64,000 nt of DNA, from positions 1 through 64,000 of the forward strand of contig AJFK01000845.1 in the NCBI GenBank assembly GCA_000467715.1. Direction: 5' to 3'. This document shows positions 41,764 to 52,682 of the stretch, one piece after another. The notes beneath the pieces were generated by a model. That model ran no database searches. It was not told where the DNA came from and saw nothing but the letters and a program-made list of their open reading frames with translations. The DNA is from Hysterium pulicare CBS 123377. Lineage: Eukaryota; Ascomycota; Dothideomycetes; Hysteriales; Hysteriaceae. Each line of letters opens with the position of its first letter. The first letter of the stretch is position 1. A program made the position numbers and the translations under genes.

Positions 41764-44190
41764 ATGATGCAATACGACCATTATCCCACCAGCATGCCTC
41801 AGGACTTTGAGCTATACTCCCACCAGGACTCCCACCTAGACTTCCTCGCAACAAGCCAATCCTATATGCCAACGTCGACATCATATCTCGACCCAACCTT
41901 CAGTGCTCCTTTCGATCCAGTCACACTTACAGCTTTCACAGAGGCCCCTCGGCCACAGGACCTGCAGTTCCATTACGAAGGCATTGCTCAAGGAGTAAAG
42001 CCAAATCTTCAGCAATATAGCCCAAGCGGATCGCCTAACTCAACTGCTCATTCGTTCGATAATCAGCCACCAGTCCTCTCAGCTTCTTCTGAGTCAGGAG
42101 CGTCCGTCTCTTCCTCCACAATGGGCTCGCCCTCCCTGAACCCCCAGTACAATGATTCATGGAATCAACTGAGTGGCCTTGGGCTTGCTCCAGGTATCGT
42201 TCAGGGTAGCTCTGGGTTCGACTACGACGGCATGGTTGTGACTGACAAGCTCCGGGGTTGTGTTGGTGAGTCGATTGAACTTTCATCGAAATCTGTCTCT
42301 TGTTCGCCTTCAACCGCGTTTTCTTCCACTTCAGCTATCTATTCATCTTTCTCCACCAATGGATCGGAGTCTTTGCAAAGCAGTGTGTTTAAATCTCCCA
42401 CAACTCCTGCATCCGCCAATGCGTCAGGTCCATGGTCCATGAAACGATCTTCTTCCGGTCTTGGGCAGTATACAGGAAGGAGAAATTCTCTCCTTTCGAA
42501 TGAAATTTGCCCAAGTAATATTCCCACCACTCCACCGGAGACTTCCACTTCTTCTCCTGTTTCTCAGTCATCTCCTTTCTTTAATCAAAGCAGCAATAAT
42601 TTCATTCCACCTCTGGAATCATCTTGTTGGTTTCCTTCCAGTCCTTTCCCAATTTCACATTCAGAAATCTTTCCATACCCAATACATGTTAATTATGGCG
42701 AAGCGTGAATGCTGACTTCTTTCTTTTCAGACCCAACACTCATCCAACCTTATGCGAACCCAATCCCCTTCGCCCAATCTCCCTTTGCTGAACTTCGAAC
42801 AACACCATCCCCGCGATTCCCCTCCTTCATTGAACAACCGCCATCCCCAGCTCTTTCGCACACCTCCGCGCACAGCCAACACAGGGCTGGCTCACGGCAT
42901 TTTAAGAGGGGTAGCCAGTCTCCATATCTCCACACCCAAGCGTACCAGCCTTATCCCAACTTCAATGGCTCAAGGCGACAATCAAATGCCTCGATACATT
43001 CACACCATTCACAGAACAGCCGGAAGAGTGGTAGCAGCTACGAGTTGGATGATGAGAATAGAGAGAAGGGCTTGTGCCCCATTCCCGAATGTGGACGTGT
43101 CTTCAAGGACCTCAAAGCACACATGCTTACACATCAAACTGAGAGACCCGAGAAGTGCCCCATCACCACGTGCGAATACCATCTCAAAGGGTTCGCACGA
43201 AAATACGACAAGAATCGACACACCCTGACGCACTACAAGGGTACTATGGTTTGTGGCTTCTGTCCAGGTTCCGGCTCGGCAGCCGAGAAATCTTTCAACC
43301 GCGCCGACGTCTTCAAACGCCATCTCACCTCCGTCCACGGTGTCGAACAGAATCCCCCCAACAGCCGGAAGAAGTCGCCAACGGGCAAAAAGGCCTATGC
43401 GGGCGTGCAACAGAACATGGCTGGTACTTGCTCCACCTGCTCGGTGACATTCGCCAACGCGCAGGAATTCTACGAGCATTTGGATGACTGTGTTCTCCGT
43501 GTTGTTCAGCAGGCCGATCCCAGCGAGGCCATCAACCAGAAACTCATCTCTTCGGTCGCTGAAGACAAGAACGTCGCAGAGACATTGGATAGGAATGGTC
43601 TGTCCAACAGTGTTGAGTACACTGTTCCCAATTTCGATGATGACGATGAGGATGACGAGGAAGATTTCGATGTTGATGATCAGAACGATGATACCTACGG
43701 CGTTCGCCGCTCGCGATCCGGCAAAGGTGCCATCAAGAACACCAAGAGTCATTGACAATTAACACATCCCCGAGGTGTCGCATCGCACGTCGGGGGTGGT
43801 AACCCCTCCAAAGTGACGAAGGCCTCTGGTGGGAGAGGTCCTCGGGCTGGGCTGACCTTCTCGAAAGGCGGTGTGGCAATCAGCGGCTCTGGCCGCAAGA
43901 AGAGAAAAAACTATCCTGTCTCGTGGGGATGTCCTACGGACAAGATGAAGATGAAGAAACGTGTATTGTGTGTATATGATGGTCCAAGAAGGCTGTGGAA
44001 GGACGATATGATGCTGGACCAGGACTTCGAAGTCCGCATGAAACTACCGGATGGCAAGAGTTATGTCACCGATCTCGACGTACAAACTATGAAGAGAGCC
44101 GAGGCACTCCACGGCACGACTCCTGAAGAGCGAGGACCCTGGATACCAGATAATGTCGTGGAAAGTGGCATTGAAGAATTTATGGTTTAA
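41764..44190 (+). CDS. C2H2 zinc-finger transcription factor with an in-frame TGA before a 144-codon extension
   Basis: Exon 1 is 41764-42625 and exon 2 starts at 42731; the 105-nt intron ends in a strong CTGAC…TTTCTTTTCAG and removes an in-frame TGA at 42706. To the TGA at 43753 the protein has 628 residues: a long Ser/Pro/Gln-rich region, then zinc fingers (CPIPECGRVFKDLKAHMLTH, CPITTCEYHLKGFARKYD…HTLTH, CGFCPGSG…FKRHLTSVH, and a looser CSTCSVTFANAQEFYEHLDD), then an acidic stretch. The same frame stays open from 43756 to 44190 and looks coding: basic GRKKRKNYP, then SWGCPTDKMKMKKRVLCVYD, RRLWKDDMMLDQDFEV. So the full protein would have about 757-773 residues, reached by stop readthrough (TGA CAA TTA) or by an in-frame intron (43727-43774 or 43748-43813). 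Likely nuclear. The exact factor is not recognised. Confidence 0.8.
43753..43761 (+). promoter_or_regulatory. Candidate stop-codon readthrough signal TGA CAA TTA
   Basis: The first stop of the C2H2 gene is TGA followed by CAATTA. This fits the leaky context CAR-YYA that promotes readthrough in yeast and in tobamoviruses. The downstream frame is the same and is open for 144 codons. A 48-nt or 66-nt intron removing the stop is an equally serious alternative, although their donors (GTGCCA, GTCATT) are weak compared with the other introns here. Confidence 0.45.
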
Positions 44191-44524
44191 GAGGAGGGAA
44201 AAGTTCTTCAGTTCGGACAACGTACACTGAGATGACGATTAGATCTTGTTGTACTTTTATGACCCTTCTTGTGTCTTTTTTCTTGCCTTACTCTTCTCTT
44301 CGCCCTCTTCGCCTCTTTTTTTCAACCCTTGGACTTTCATTTTGGGCGTTTTTTGCTTCTTGAATCGCGATACCACTATTCTTGGGAGGACGACTGATCT
44401 TGGGTCTTCCAGCGCAGTCGACTTAGACGAAGTCACGACCCCGGCGCTATACCTGGTGCTTTTAATGTGTATATGATAGGAGGATGGGAAATGGGATAAT
44501 TTGTCCTACCTCCACACGTCTCAC

Positions 44525-44573
44525 GGCACCGTGCTGGACGCGGAGAGATAATCTAGGCTTATTGAACAACGTT
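44525..44573 (+). repeat. 49-bp direct repeat, left copy
   Basis: Begins GGCACCGTGCTGGACG and ends ATTGAACAACGTT. It differs from the copy at 45192-45240 at five of 49 positions by eye, four of them transitions. The two copies lie in the same orientation 667 bp apart and bracket the unit array and repeat copy B, which could mean the edges of one unit or of a duplication. Confidence 0.7.
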
Positions 44574-44710
44574 AGCTTTGAAATTTCCCATTAGACCTGA
44601 ATACTTTATTGCAATCTGCATGAAAGCACTGTGATATCACGTCAGCGAAAGTTCCGTGCAGATGCCGAATGGGGTTGCGTCCTCATCGACAACACCGAGC
44701 TCGTTGATTC

Positions 44711-44925
44711 CAACAAGTTGTGGTGTACTCTGGACAATGGCCATAGAAAATACGTCGCACCCAACAAGTGATGCTGTTCTTTAGACAATGGCCATGGAGA
44801 ATGCATCGCCGCCAACAAGTCGTGGTGTTATCCAAACCGCGGCTATAGAGACAATTTGACTGGTATAAGCTTGTCGAGTTTCCTAAGCGGCAGCTGTAGA
44901 GACAGTTTAACTGATCTCAGGTAGT
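44711..44925 (+). repeat. Tandem array, period 51 bp, CAACAAG…GACAATGGCCATAGA
   Basis: CAACAAGT starts units at 44711, 44762 and 44813, giving an exact 51-bp period. Units 1 and 2 share GACAATGGCCAT; unit 3 has CCGCGGCTATAGAGACA, and a weaker fourth unit near 44870 has GCGGCAGCTGTAGAGACA. One related unit occurs alone at copy A (about 34385). Confidence 0.7.
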
Positions 44926-45059
44926 ACTCTACGCTGAATGGTGTCTGGCCTAGTTAGACTTAAGGTGGCTTGCTCATCTTCCTTAATGTTGAGGATCTTG
45001 ATTATGCCACGCTCATACATCCGCAGCTCGCGTGATTCGATATAGGAGTTTACCTTGAT

Positions 45060-45191
45060 AACTTAACTTGGTTGCAATTGAACCGCGATTTCTTAAGGAC
45101 TGGAACATAGATCTTCTGGACCTTTTGAAGAGTTCGTCTCTAAATTCCTAATATAAGGTGTTAAAGTCTTAACTCGCAGCATTTGCCTCAG
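45060..45191 (+). repeat. Dispersed repeat, copy B
   Basis: Matches copy A at about 34450-34555 through TTGAACCGCGATTTCTTAAG, a middle part with an extra 30 or so bases, and GTTAAAGTCTTAACTCGCAG. It lies directly before the right 49-bp direct repeat. No identifiable gene. Confidence 0.6.
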
Positions 45192-45240
45192 GGCACCGCG
45201 CTGGACGAGGAAAGATAGTCTAGGCTTATTGAATAACGTT
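45192..45240 (+). repeat. 49-bp direct repeat, right copy
   Basis: Begins GGCACCGCGCTGGACG and ends ATTGAATAACGTT; partner of 44525-44573. The remaining sequence to the next gene at 45660 holds no other repeat that I can see. Confidence 0.7.
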
Positions 45241-45659
45241 TATCCAGTTCCAAAATTGGCTTATCAGTGCTTGAGTCTGTCGTAATATGTGACACTTAGT
45301 GATCCATAACAAGAAGAAGGCTGTCTAGCCATCCAGCTTCTTGCTGCTCGTCTTCACAGTCAATTTGGACTCACTAGAGGCTTCACCATAAGTCGCCTAC
45401 ATGAGCATGGCGCACAAATAGCGAAACGAGATGCTGTTTTGGTAGGGTTAAGAACGACAGGCGAAAGAATCACGATGCATGAATAGGGCGTTGTTGACGC
45501 TTCTGCTGAGAGGTGTCTACGTCAGTTTCTTCTGGGTCTTGGCTTCGTCAAACAAGCGCAGGGGGCCCTCGAGTTAAGTAGTATCTGCCCCGACGCTCCG
45601 ATCTGTATGGAATCGACACCAAATCTCTCTATTCATCTCTATCCACTGCAGCGGTCGGG

Positions 45660-47897
45660 ATGGCTGCTCCTCCCATCGTCGGAAACCTCCACGATTCTCC
45701 AGACGCCCTTTGGTCTCAAGGACCCATTCAGCTCGCTCGAGGCAGGAGTGCGAAAGACCCTCAGGCCGTCATCACCACCTACAATGTCTCCAATCTCGAA
45801 GACTTTGAAGCCTCGTTGCGCGAATACCTCACCAACCCGACTGACCAGCCCGAACATGCCGAATGCCATTTGTCTTTTTGGATAGGTGCAAGTTTCATGG
45901 TCTCCAGGCCTGCGAACAGCCGACCTACACAACAGTCTCAACCCCCGTCTCACGCACCGCCGGGCTACCAGCCCGCGACTGGTCTTGACGCCCACTATGC
46001 AGCTTCAACGAACGCGTCCAGTGTCTATCAGCCCACCCAGCATATATCGAATCCTGCAAGTGCATTGGCATTACCTTATAGTTCGGGAAATAAGGGCAGC
46101 ATGAGCATACTGGAAGCCTTGGCACCAACTGCAGACCCAAAAGAGAAGATGAGAAAGCAACGAGCTATTGCAAAGGCCTGCGTAGACTCGATCCAGAGAA
46201 TCGATGGATATAGGTACAGTTTCCATAATTGCTGGAACAGTCGAGAAGACGACAGCTTTCGATTCTCATATTACTGCAACGATTCGTTGTTGAATAAAGA
46301 TCGCGCTGCCAACGGAAAGGGAGCAAAGCTTGGTAAGTAGAACTGCGAATGATCATAGATACCAGGGACATTGAATTGATGAGGTACAGGCAAGCGAGCT
46401 ACGAAACCTGTGTATGATTGTAGGGGTGTTTTGTCTGTCAAGTTCTCCGCTGCCAAACAGTCACTTGATGTGTTTTACAAGCACATACCAGTGCACAAGA
46501 CATATGAAGAAAGAGCGCCGCCCCCACGCAGGGACTCTAAAAGAAGGCGATATCTTGAAGTCAACAATCCAGACGCGTATGTAAGATCATTTCGTAGAAA
46601 GAAAATATCCAGGCACCCGCAGACCCTCCTCCGTCAAGTCGTATCAGGCGGAATGGAGAGAAAAATATCCGTGTTCCACAAACAGAAGACAGTTTTGAAA
46701 CATGTATCTGAAACATCTATGGGATTCGCATTCGTTGGCAACACGCAATCATGCTGTCATGCTGTCATAGATATTGTTCAGGGCAAGAACTCGCCGTCAC
46801 AACTCCTGATACATTTACATTGACTTTAGCAAAGATGATATCACTAATTGCTGCCGGGTGTCTAACTATCTGCTTTTTCAATATACACTCTAAGTACATT
46901 GCTAATCAAACCAGTCTACTCAGAATCGCCAATCGACCGCGACCTCCAAGACCAACGAGCTCCCCAGACCCGGAGGGACCTAAATCTAAGCGGAAGAAAA
47001 CGAAGCGTGACAGTGAATCGCAAAAGCAGACCGCGGCCAGCTCCATTGAGAGTGACTTGAGAGCGCAAAGTCTTCGATCTCTTCTGGAACTCATTCAAAC
47101 AGATGGCCCGTCGACAGAAGTGCTACAGGAGCAGGCTCAGGCGGAAGAGCAAACACTGCAGTCGTCTCGTCCGAGACCTAGGATGAGTTGTGATGTATGT
47201 AAAGCTAAAAAGACCAAGGTATGCATCCTTCCCACTATCAAAGGCTTAGTTGAGCAGTAATTTATGTATGCTTGTAGTGTGACGGCGGCCGTCCAATATG
47301 CAATACCTGTTACGAGAAGAACAGACAGTGTGTCTATTCGCAGGGAATAGAGGAAAGCCCGCAAACTGTGAGAGCTACGTCTCCACCTCAAAATAAAAAC
47401 TTGACAGCGCCCACGGAAGAGAATGGAGTCATGTGCGAGCTCGAAAAGCTCAGGGCAGAGCTTGCAGAGGCCAAATCGCGTATCGGCCAGCTCGAGGCCG
47501 AGAAAACACGCGCTCCTAGCGAATCCAGCACTCCTTCGCAACCTCAACCATCACCCCAACAAATGCAGGCACCTCAATATCTGAATCCTCATACGTACAC
47601 CCCTATCAACCATCCCCCTCATCCAACTATAACTCGCACCTTGCAAACGCACTCGCCAGTCAATCATACAATCCATGCGGCTCCATCTAGTAAGGCTCGC
47701 AATGACATCCACCGAGCAAAGTTTATGCGCTAACAGTGACAGGCATAGCTTCTGGTCAAGAGTCAAGTGACCCATACGGGCGTGACTTTCGCTGGCCCCC
47801 ATATTATGGCTATCAAGCCGCTGCCAGCATGCACCCGCCTTCGCAGCAACAGACCGATCAGTGGGCTGCTACGAGAAACTCGGGTGTCTATCGATAG
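45660..47897 (+). CDS. Protein with a mid-protein Zn2Cys6 domain and an upstream C-C-H-H region (putative transcription factor)
   Basis: Five exons (45660-46332, 46390-46576, 46924-47218, 47278-47689, 47743-47897) give 573 residues. The zinc cluster sits at about 376-403: CDVCKAKKTK then CDGGRPICNTC and YEKNRQC, with standard spacing and an intron right after KKTK. A short coiled coil (CELEKLRAELAEAKSRIGQL) follows, then a Pro/Gln-rich tail. Upstream, residues 185-265 form a compact region with C206, C235, H256 and H260 (FSYYC, YDCRGVLSVKF, LDVFYKHIPVH) that resembles the WRKY-GCM1/FLYWCH type of zinc-binding fold; that reading is inference. A basic stretch PPPRRDSKRRR follows. Intron 2 is 347 nt, long for this window; its donor GTATGT is perfect and the junction keeps frame. 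Probably a nuclear DNA-binding protein; targets unknown. Confidence 0.8.
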
Positions 47898-49507
47898 AGA
47901 CTGTTGTTACGCCATCCGCAGAATTTAATGAAGAATCTCAACACTTCTAACATCCCTCTCGATACAGATCTCTTCATACGCTTGAAAATCGAAAGGCATA
48001 CAGCGCAAAACCGTGATTATCTTCGCAGAACATTCCTACATTAAAATTATCGAGACATGATTCTGTCAAATTTCGACGGCATCAGAAGATAGCTAAGTTT
48101 TTTGAAATAGTCTTCCGTACGGCAAAAAGCTATTCAAATTGGGATGGTTGATGTTCTTCCGGCTGTCATGAGAATTGTGGATGTGTCTCACATCCCGAAC
48201 GGACGGTCCCGAACAATTCGTTCAAATGATATAATTCTCAAAGCATAAGTCTCAACAAGTATGAGACGGGGGGTATAGTCACGATAGTCTGTTCGCTAGA
48301 CATAGAGGATTTGATACCCATTCACATAAGAATAGCTTGTCCAGAACTCGTCTGATGACCAACGTGGCGCAAGCCTCTCAGCCCTATGTCAAGGCAAATT
48401 CGTGTCTGCTATCCAATGGTCACTCTTCCTCGCAGCGTCCTCTCGTATGTCAGCATCCTTTGAGTCTCAATGTGATCGGTTAGAAGAACCGCTCTATATG
48501 ATGTTTTCAGTTTCATTGTGGCTATGGCTCCAGCATCTTTGTTCTGTTGGGAAGATTCTTGTAAGAGCTTCCCACTGATACGATTGTACTGGACCGTTCT
48601 GTCGAACAATGCTCGATCAGGAGGTTCGATTGATTTGAATTTCCCCCACTGCCAGGCGAGTAGACCATTGAAATTGACAGATAAGCGTCGATCACTAAGC
48701 ATGAAAAAACGCACAATGAAGCAATGTGAAGGATTGCATTGCTTTTCACTGCACTTTTTGTTGGTCCCCAGTGCGCATATGGTAGCAGTACGCGATTTTA
48801 GGACCTAATAAGGTCAAGATCAGCACTTTCTCGCTAAGGGAACGGGCCGAGCAATGAATGCCGAACCAAACACTAGTTCCCTCCACCACTAAGCCCACAC
48901 TCCCCTAATTCCAGCCTTCGCAAAACGGGCGTCTTACTTCCAACCACTGACGAGTGGCGTCGCATCCAACTGCCTTCATTCTGACCTTCAGACGTCAATG
49001 GTTAATGAACTACGGACTCGACGGACTTTGGCCCCTGTTCCTCGCTTCTGTGCATTTCCGAAACCTCGCTGACCGACCTGTTTTGATGCACATAATCTTG
49101 TCCAGAGATCCTTCAGATCCTCCAAACCAACGTGTTGGGAGCTCCCAGCCGGCGCACAGGCGTGAAAGGACAAATCATGCTCACCAGCCGTACTGAACCT
49201 TCCAATTCTGTCCAAATTGGAAGTCTGAAAGTCCCGTCTTGCAGGAGACCCATGACCTGTTCACTGGAGAAAATTGTTAGATTTGAACCTGCATGAACTT
49301 ACCAGGCGTAGGGCGAGTCCGCCTCTCGCCGCGTGGCGCTGCCGTATCTCTTGTCGGCCGTTATTGCACTACTTGAACAGCATGGACCGCAGACATCCTA
49401 TGTCCGGAACGTTTGCTGAACAACCTCAACCTCAATGACCTATCAAATGTGAGACTGGTTCAAGTGTAACGATCTACTCAGTCTTTGGCGTCTAGTATCA
49501 GCGGATC
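47898..49507. other. 1.6 kb intergenic stretch
   Basis: Only short open frames without domains. I see no repeats or RNA genes. Confidence 0.5.
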
Positions 49508-51110
49508 ATGGAGACCAAAGCAGCCGTTTCTTTGGCAATAACGACTTTCCTATGCGCTATATCTACTCTCTTTATTTTTACCCGTATCTATGTTCGAGGT
49601 TTTATGCTCAACAATACAGGGAAAGATGACGTGCTCTGCAGTGTTGCTGGTGTGAGTGTAATACGCTTCAGGTCACCATCTCTCACTGACATCTGAGGAA
49701 GGTCTTCAATATCGTCGAACAGGCTTTCATGTACTTCGGTAAGTTCTTCGAAAAAACTATATAACCGTGAGACATTTTGTGGAGAACCAGTGTTTGATTG
49801 TGGACGCGCGATGACAGAGGTGAAATACGGATCGGGCAGACATGCTGTAGACTTGACGCTTCCCGAAATCCAAAAGCAGCGTATGGTAAGTTTACTTTCT
49901 ATCTCCTTATCAATGCTTCAGATTTCATTTACCGGGCTCGAATTGATCTGACTGTGATTCAGTGGGTTTATATCAGCATGCCTCCTTATTACATAGGTCT
50001 GGCATTGATTAAGGCATCCATAATCTTTCAATACCGCAGGGTCTTCTCTAGCAACGTAAGGAATGCTGCGGCCTGCATCCTTGTGCTAGTAATCTGCACA
50101 ACCGTAGTATGGACTTTTATATCGGCGTTCCAATGCAATCCAGCTCGAGGATTCTGGGTCCTAGCCTTGCGCGCATCTTGCCTCGATCTCGCTACAATAA
50201 ACTTCTCGTTCCTTGCCGTCAACGCTGCAACAGACGTTGCACTTCTCGCACTTCCTATGCCATCTCTCTGGCGACTGAGGCTACGGAAAGCTGAGAGGAA
50301 TGGGCTGATAGTGATTTTCGGTCTAGGGGGATTGTACGTCTCCTCTCATTAGTAATTTGCAGTTCTAATACTTACTCCAGGGCCGCATTAACCTCTCTCC
50401 TTCGTATCCCCTATATCGTTCTCATGGAAAAGGGCAAAGATCCGACCTACAACGGCTTTGGTGTCGTTATATGGACTCGCATCGAACTCAGTATCTCCAT
50501 CATTTGCGCATGCCTTCCATGCCTACGCGCACCTCTGGCACGTTATTTCCCCAACATTTGGGGTAACTCGAGAAGTATGGATAGAAGTGGTGGAGAGAGG
50601 AGAATTGACTCTCGGCAATCTAGCTCATTTTTCCATCGACGGAGAAGTCTCCGGTTTCCTGGTGGTAGCCGATTACATAGCGAACCGGTGCTGGATAGTG
50701 GGATAGGTAGAGAGGAGGAAAGCGAGATGGGAATAGTAAGGTCTGTTGGAGGCTCGGGCTCACAAACACCACCTTCGGTGCAAAAGGATGTCGAATCCAA
50801 TATACTCCAAGTAGAGAATTTCGACAGAGATGTTGAGAAAGAGGAGGATGGACTTCAGATCAGGGTAACGACCACCATGCAGCAGACGATCGCAAGACAG
50901 AGTGAAGTCAGCCCTTTGGGTGACCAAGGAGGCATCCCCATGGCTGTTTGGAGTCCGAACCAGCCCAGTAGTCTTAGTCGATCAGGAAGCAGAAGGATGG
51001 TATCCAGGGCGGAGTCGAGATCTGAATCGCGAACGGCTTCGAGAGATCAATCTCTAGATGGAAGGGCGAGGTTGATGAAGCATAGTAATCAGGTTAATAT
51101 GACTGCGTAG
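49508..51110 (+). CDS. Fungal rhodopsin-domain integral membrane protein (SAT4/PTH11-like)
   Basis: Five exons (49508-49651, 49702-49738, 49818-49885, 49963-50333, 50381-51110) give 449 residues. The pattern is that of the fungal rhodopsin-domain family: TM1 VSLAITTFLCAISTLFIFTR, the GKDD motif of the first loop, the FMYFGEVKYGSGRHAVDLTL segment (seen across two junctions), MPPYYIGLALIKASIIFQYRR, a Cys in ISAFQCNPARGFW, AATDVALLALPMPSLWRLRL, and GLGGLAALTSLLRIPYIV. A soluble, Ser/Arg/Glu-rich tail of about 170 residues ends the protein. There is no N-terminal CFEM domain, so it is not a full PTH11 receptor. An alternative exon-3 junction (ending 49880, resuming 49922) also keeps frame and would add a short loop; the chosen one has the better donor. 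Ligand and signalling role are unknown. Confidence 0.82.
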
Positions 51111-51487
51111 TATCCTTTGGTACTCTCCCAGTTATGACATTCTTCAGGTAAGTGGTTTTACTGGTACCTTTTCCGAAACTTGTGGTGTTGAAGTGCATCC
51201 CGCTGACATAGCGATGTGATCACAAGCCGTTTATGATACCCATTCTCGCAACTGAATTGGTTTTCCAATGTATATATCGTTAAACACGGTCAAACCCTTG
51301 ATTATCTCACAAATGAATTTTGAACTTAGGATTGCACCTATCTGTTCGAGCGATCTTGATGCATGATCCTCGATTGGAGATTCGTTCAACGTAACGCTAA
51401 TGTCGGTCGGGTCGTTAGAAAGTAAGCGAAAGACCATGTCAACAATCTACAAAGTAAAAATTACCAATACCCCCCGCAACTAGCTCC

Positions 51488-52682
51488 TCAAGCACCAGAA
51501 TAAGAGTCCGTTCTTCTTCCGTTCCTTTCAATCCTGTTATGCTCATAATTCCCATACGCTCCAACAGGAGCCGCCTGCCACAAATGCGTAGACCAATTAC
51601 CATCACTCGACCTCCCCGTTTGCGGACTTCCTGGTGTCTGAGGATGTGGTGAACTATGCAAGGAGTTGTGGGGACTTTCTAATTCTGCTCTGCGTGAGGG
51701 ATCTCCTGAAAGCTCAGATAATCGATGTGAAGGCAGCGGTCTACGCGCGACGCTCGTGTTGGGCGAGAGAGCGGCTGCTCTTGCAGGCAACTCGTAAGTG
51801 GGGTCGTAAAGTCCATAGTCCGATGGAGAGTGCGGGTTAGGGTTATATAGGGTATAGGAGGGCGTTGGGGACGAATAAGGCGGAAGTGTCGGATCTGGGA
51901 ATCATAAAAGTAAGCAACTGATCAAATCCAATATAACGAGAATTGGCTTACTGGGTGATTTTTCATCCTGATTCTTCTCTCTCATACCACCCCCGGCGGC
52001 ATCTAGAACGGATTCCCGGGTTTGCATATCTGAATTTCGGGACTTTCGTGATTTTGAGGCGTGCCGGCAGTAGTATATCAGGAGGCCAATTATGATAGCC
52101 AGCACGGCGACACCGCCTGCAGCTCCTCCAGCAATAGCACCGACATTCTGATTCTTAGGGCTCGATGCAAATACTACAGGAATTTGAGTTGGCGTGGTCA
52201 GGACATTTGTGATAGAGTTACCTCGTTGTTGTAGTCTCGCTAGACGAGATTTGCTGAGTCGACGACGTAGATAAGCTGACCTCGGAGGATTTCACAGCAA
52301 AGGAAGGTCCTAAAGTACTCGTAGCTGCAGCAGAAGATCCCCCTGTTGGTTCATACGCAATCGTCTGCTCTGGATTATTTCCAAAGGCCGCTCCTGCTAG
52401 GTCAGAAATCGGACATCCATTATTGCAAGGGTTGCTGTTGCAGCAGCCCCAAAACGGCGGACTGGCATCTTGACAAGTGTAGAATTGACTTTCTGAGGGA
52501 CATTCTAGATCCGAAAATTTGCCATATTCAGAGGCATCGAAAGAACCGACTCGAAGATTGCCAGCTGAGCACCCGTGAACGCATGCCCCGCCCGCACAAC
52601 ACCCGACGAAGAGAGAACCATACCCACACGTATACCATTGGCCGCCGTTTGGGCAGGAGAAACCGTAATCAGTTGGAGCCAT
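51488..52682 (-). CDS. Single-pass membrane protein with Cys-rich N-terminus (possible surface sensor)
   Basis: Three exons on the minus strand (52682-52222, 52160-51952, 51894-51488) give 358 residues. The N-terminal 85 residues hold two similar Cys-rich units: CPNGGQWYTCGYGSLFVGCC…CVHGC and CPSESQFYTCQDASPPFWGCC…CNNGC, a clear internal duplication. A Ser/Thr-rich stalk follows, then one membrane span (AGGVAVLAIIIGLLIYYC), a basic stop-transfer CRHASKSRKSR, and a Pro/Ser-rich cytosolic tail. No classic signal peptide precedes the first unit, so a type III (N-out) insertion is likely. The Cys units, stalk and single span recall fungal wall-stress sensors in layout, but the units are not WSC domains. 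The first intron boundary (52161-52221) was chosen by phase and its CTGAC branch site. Confidence 0.72.

Noticed and set aside
42706-42708. First in-frame TGA in the C2H2 gene as a second readthrough site
   Set aside because: It lies inside a well-formed 105-nt intron (42626-42730) with strong branch and acceptor, so splicing explains it.
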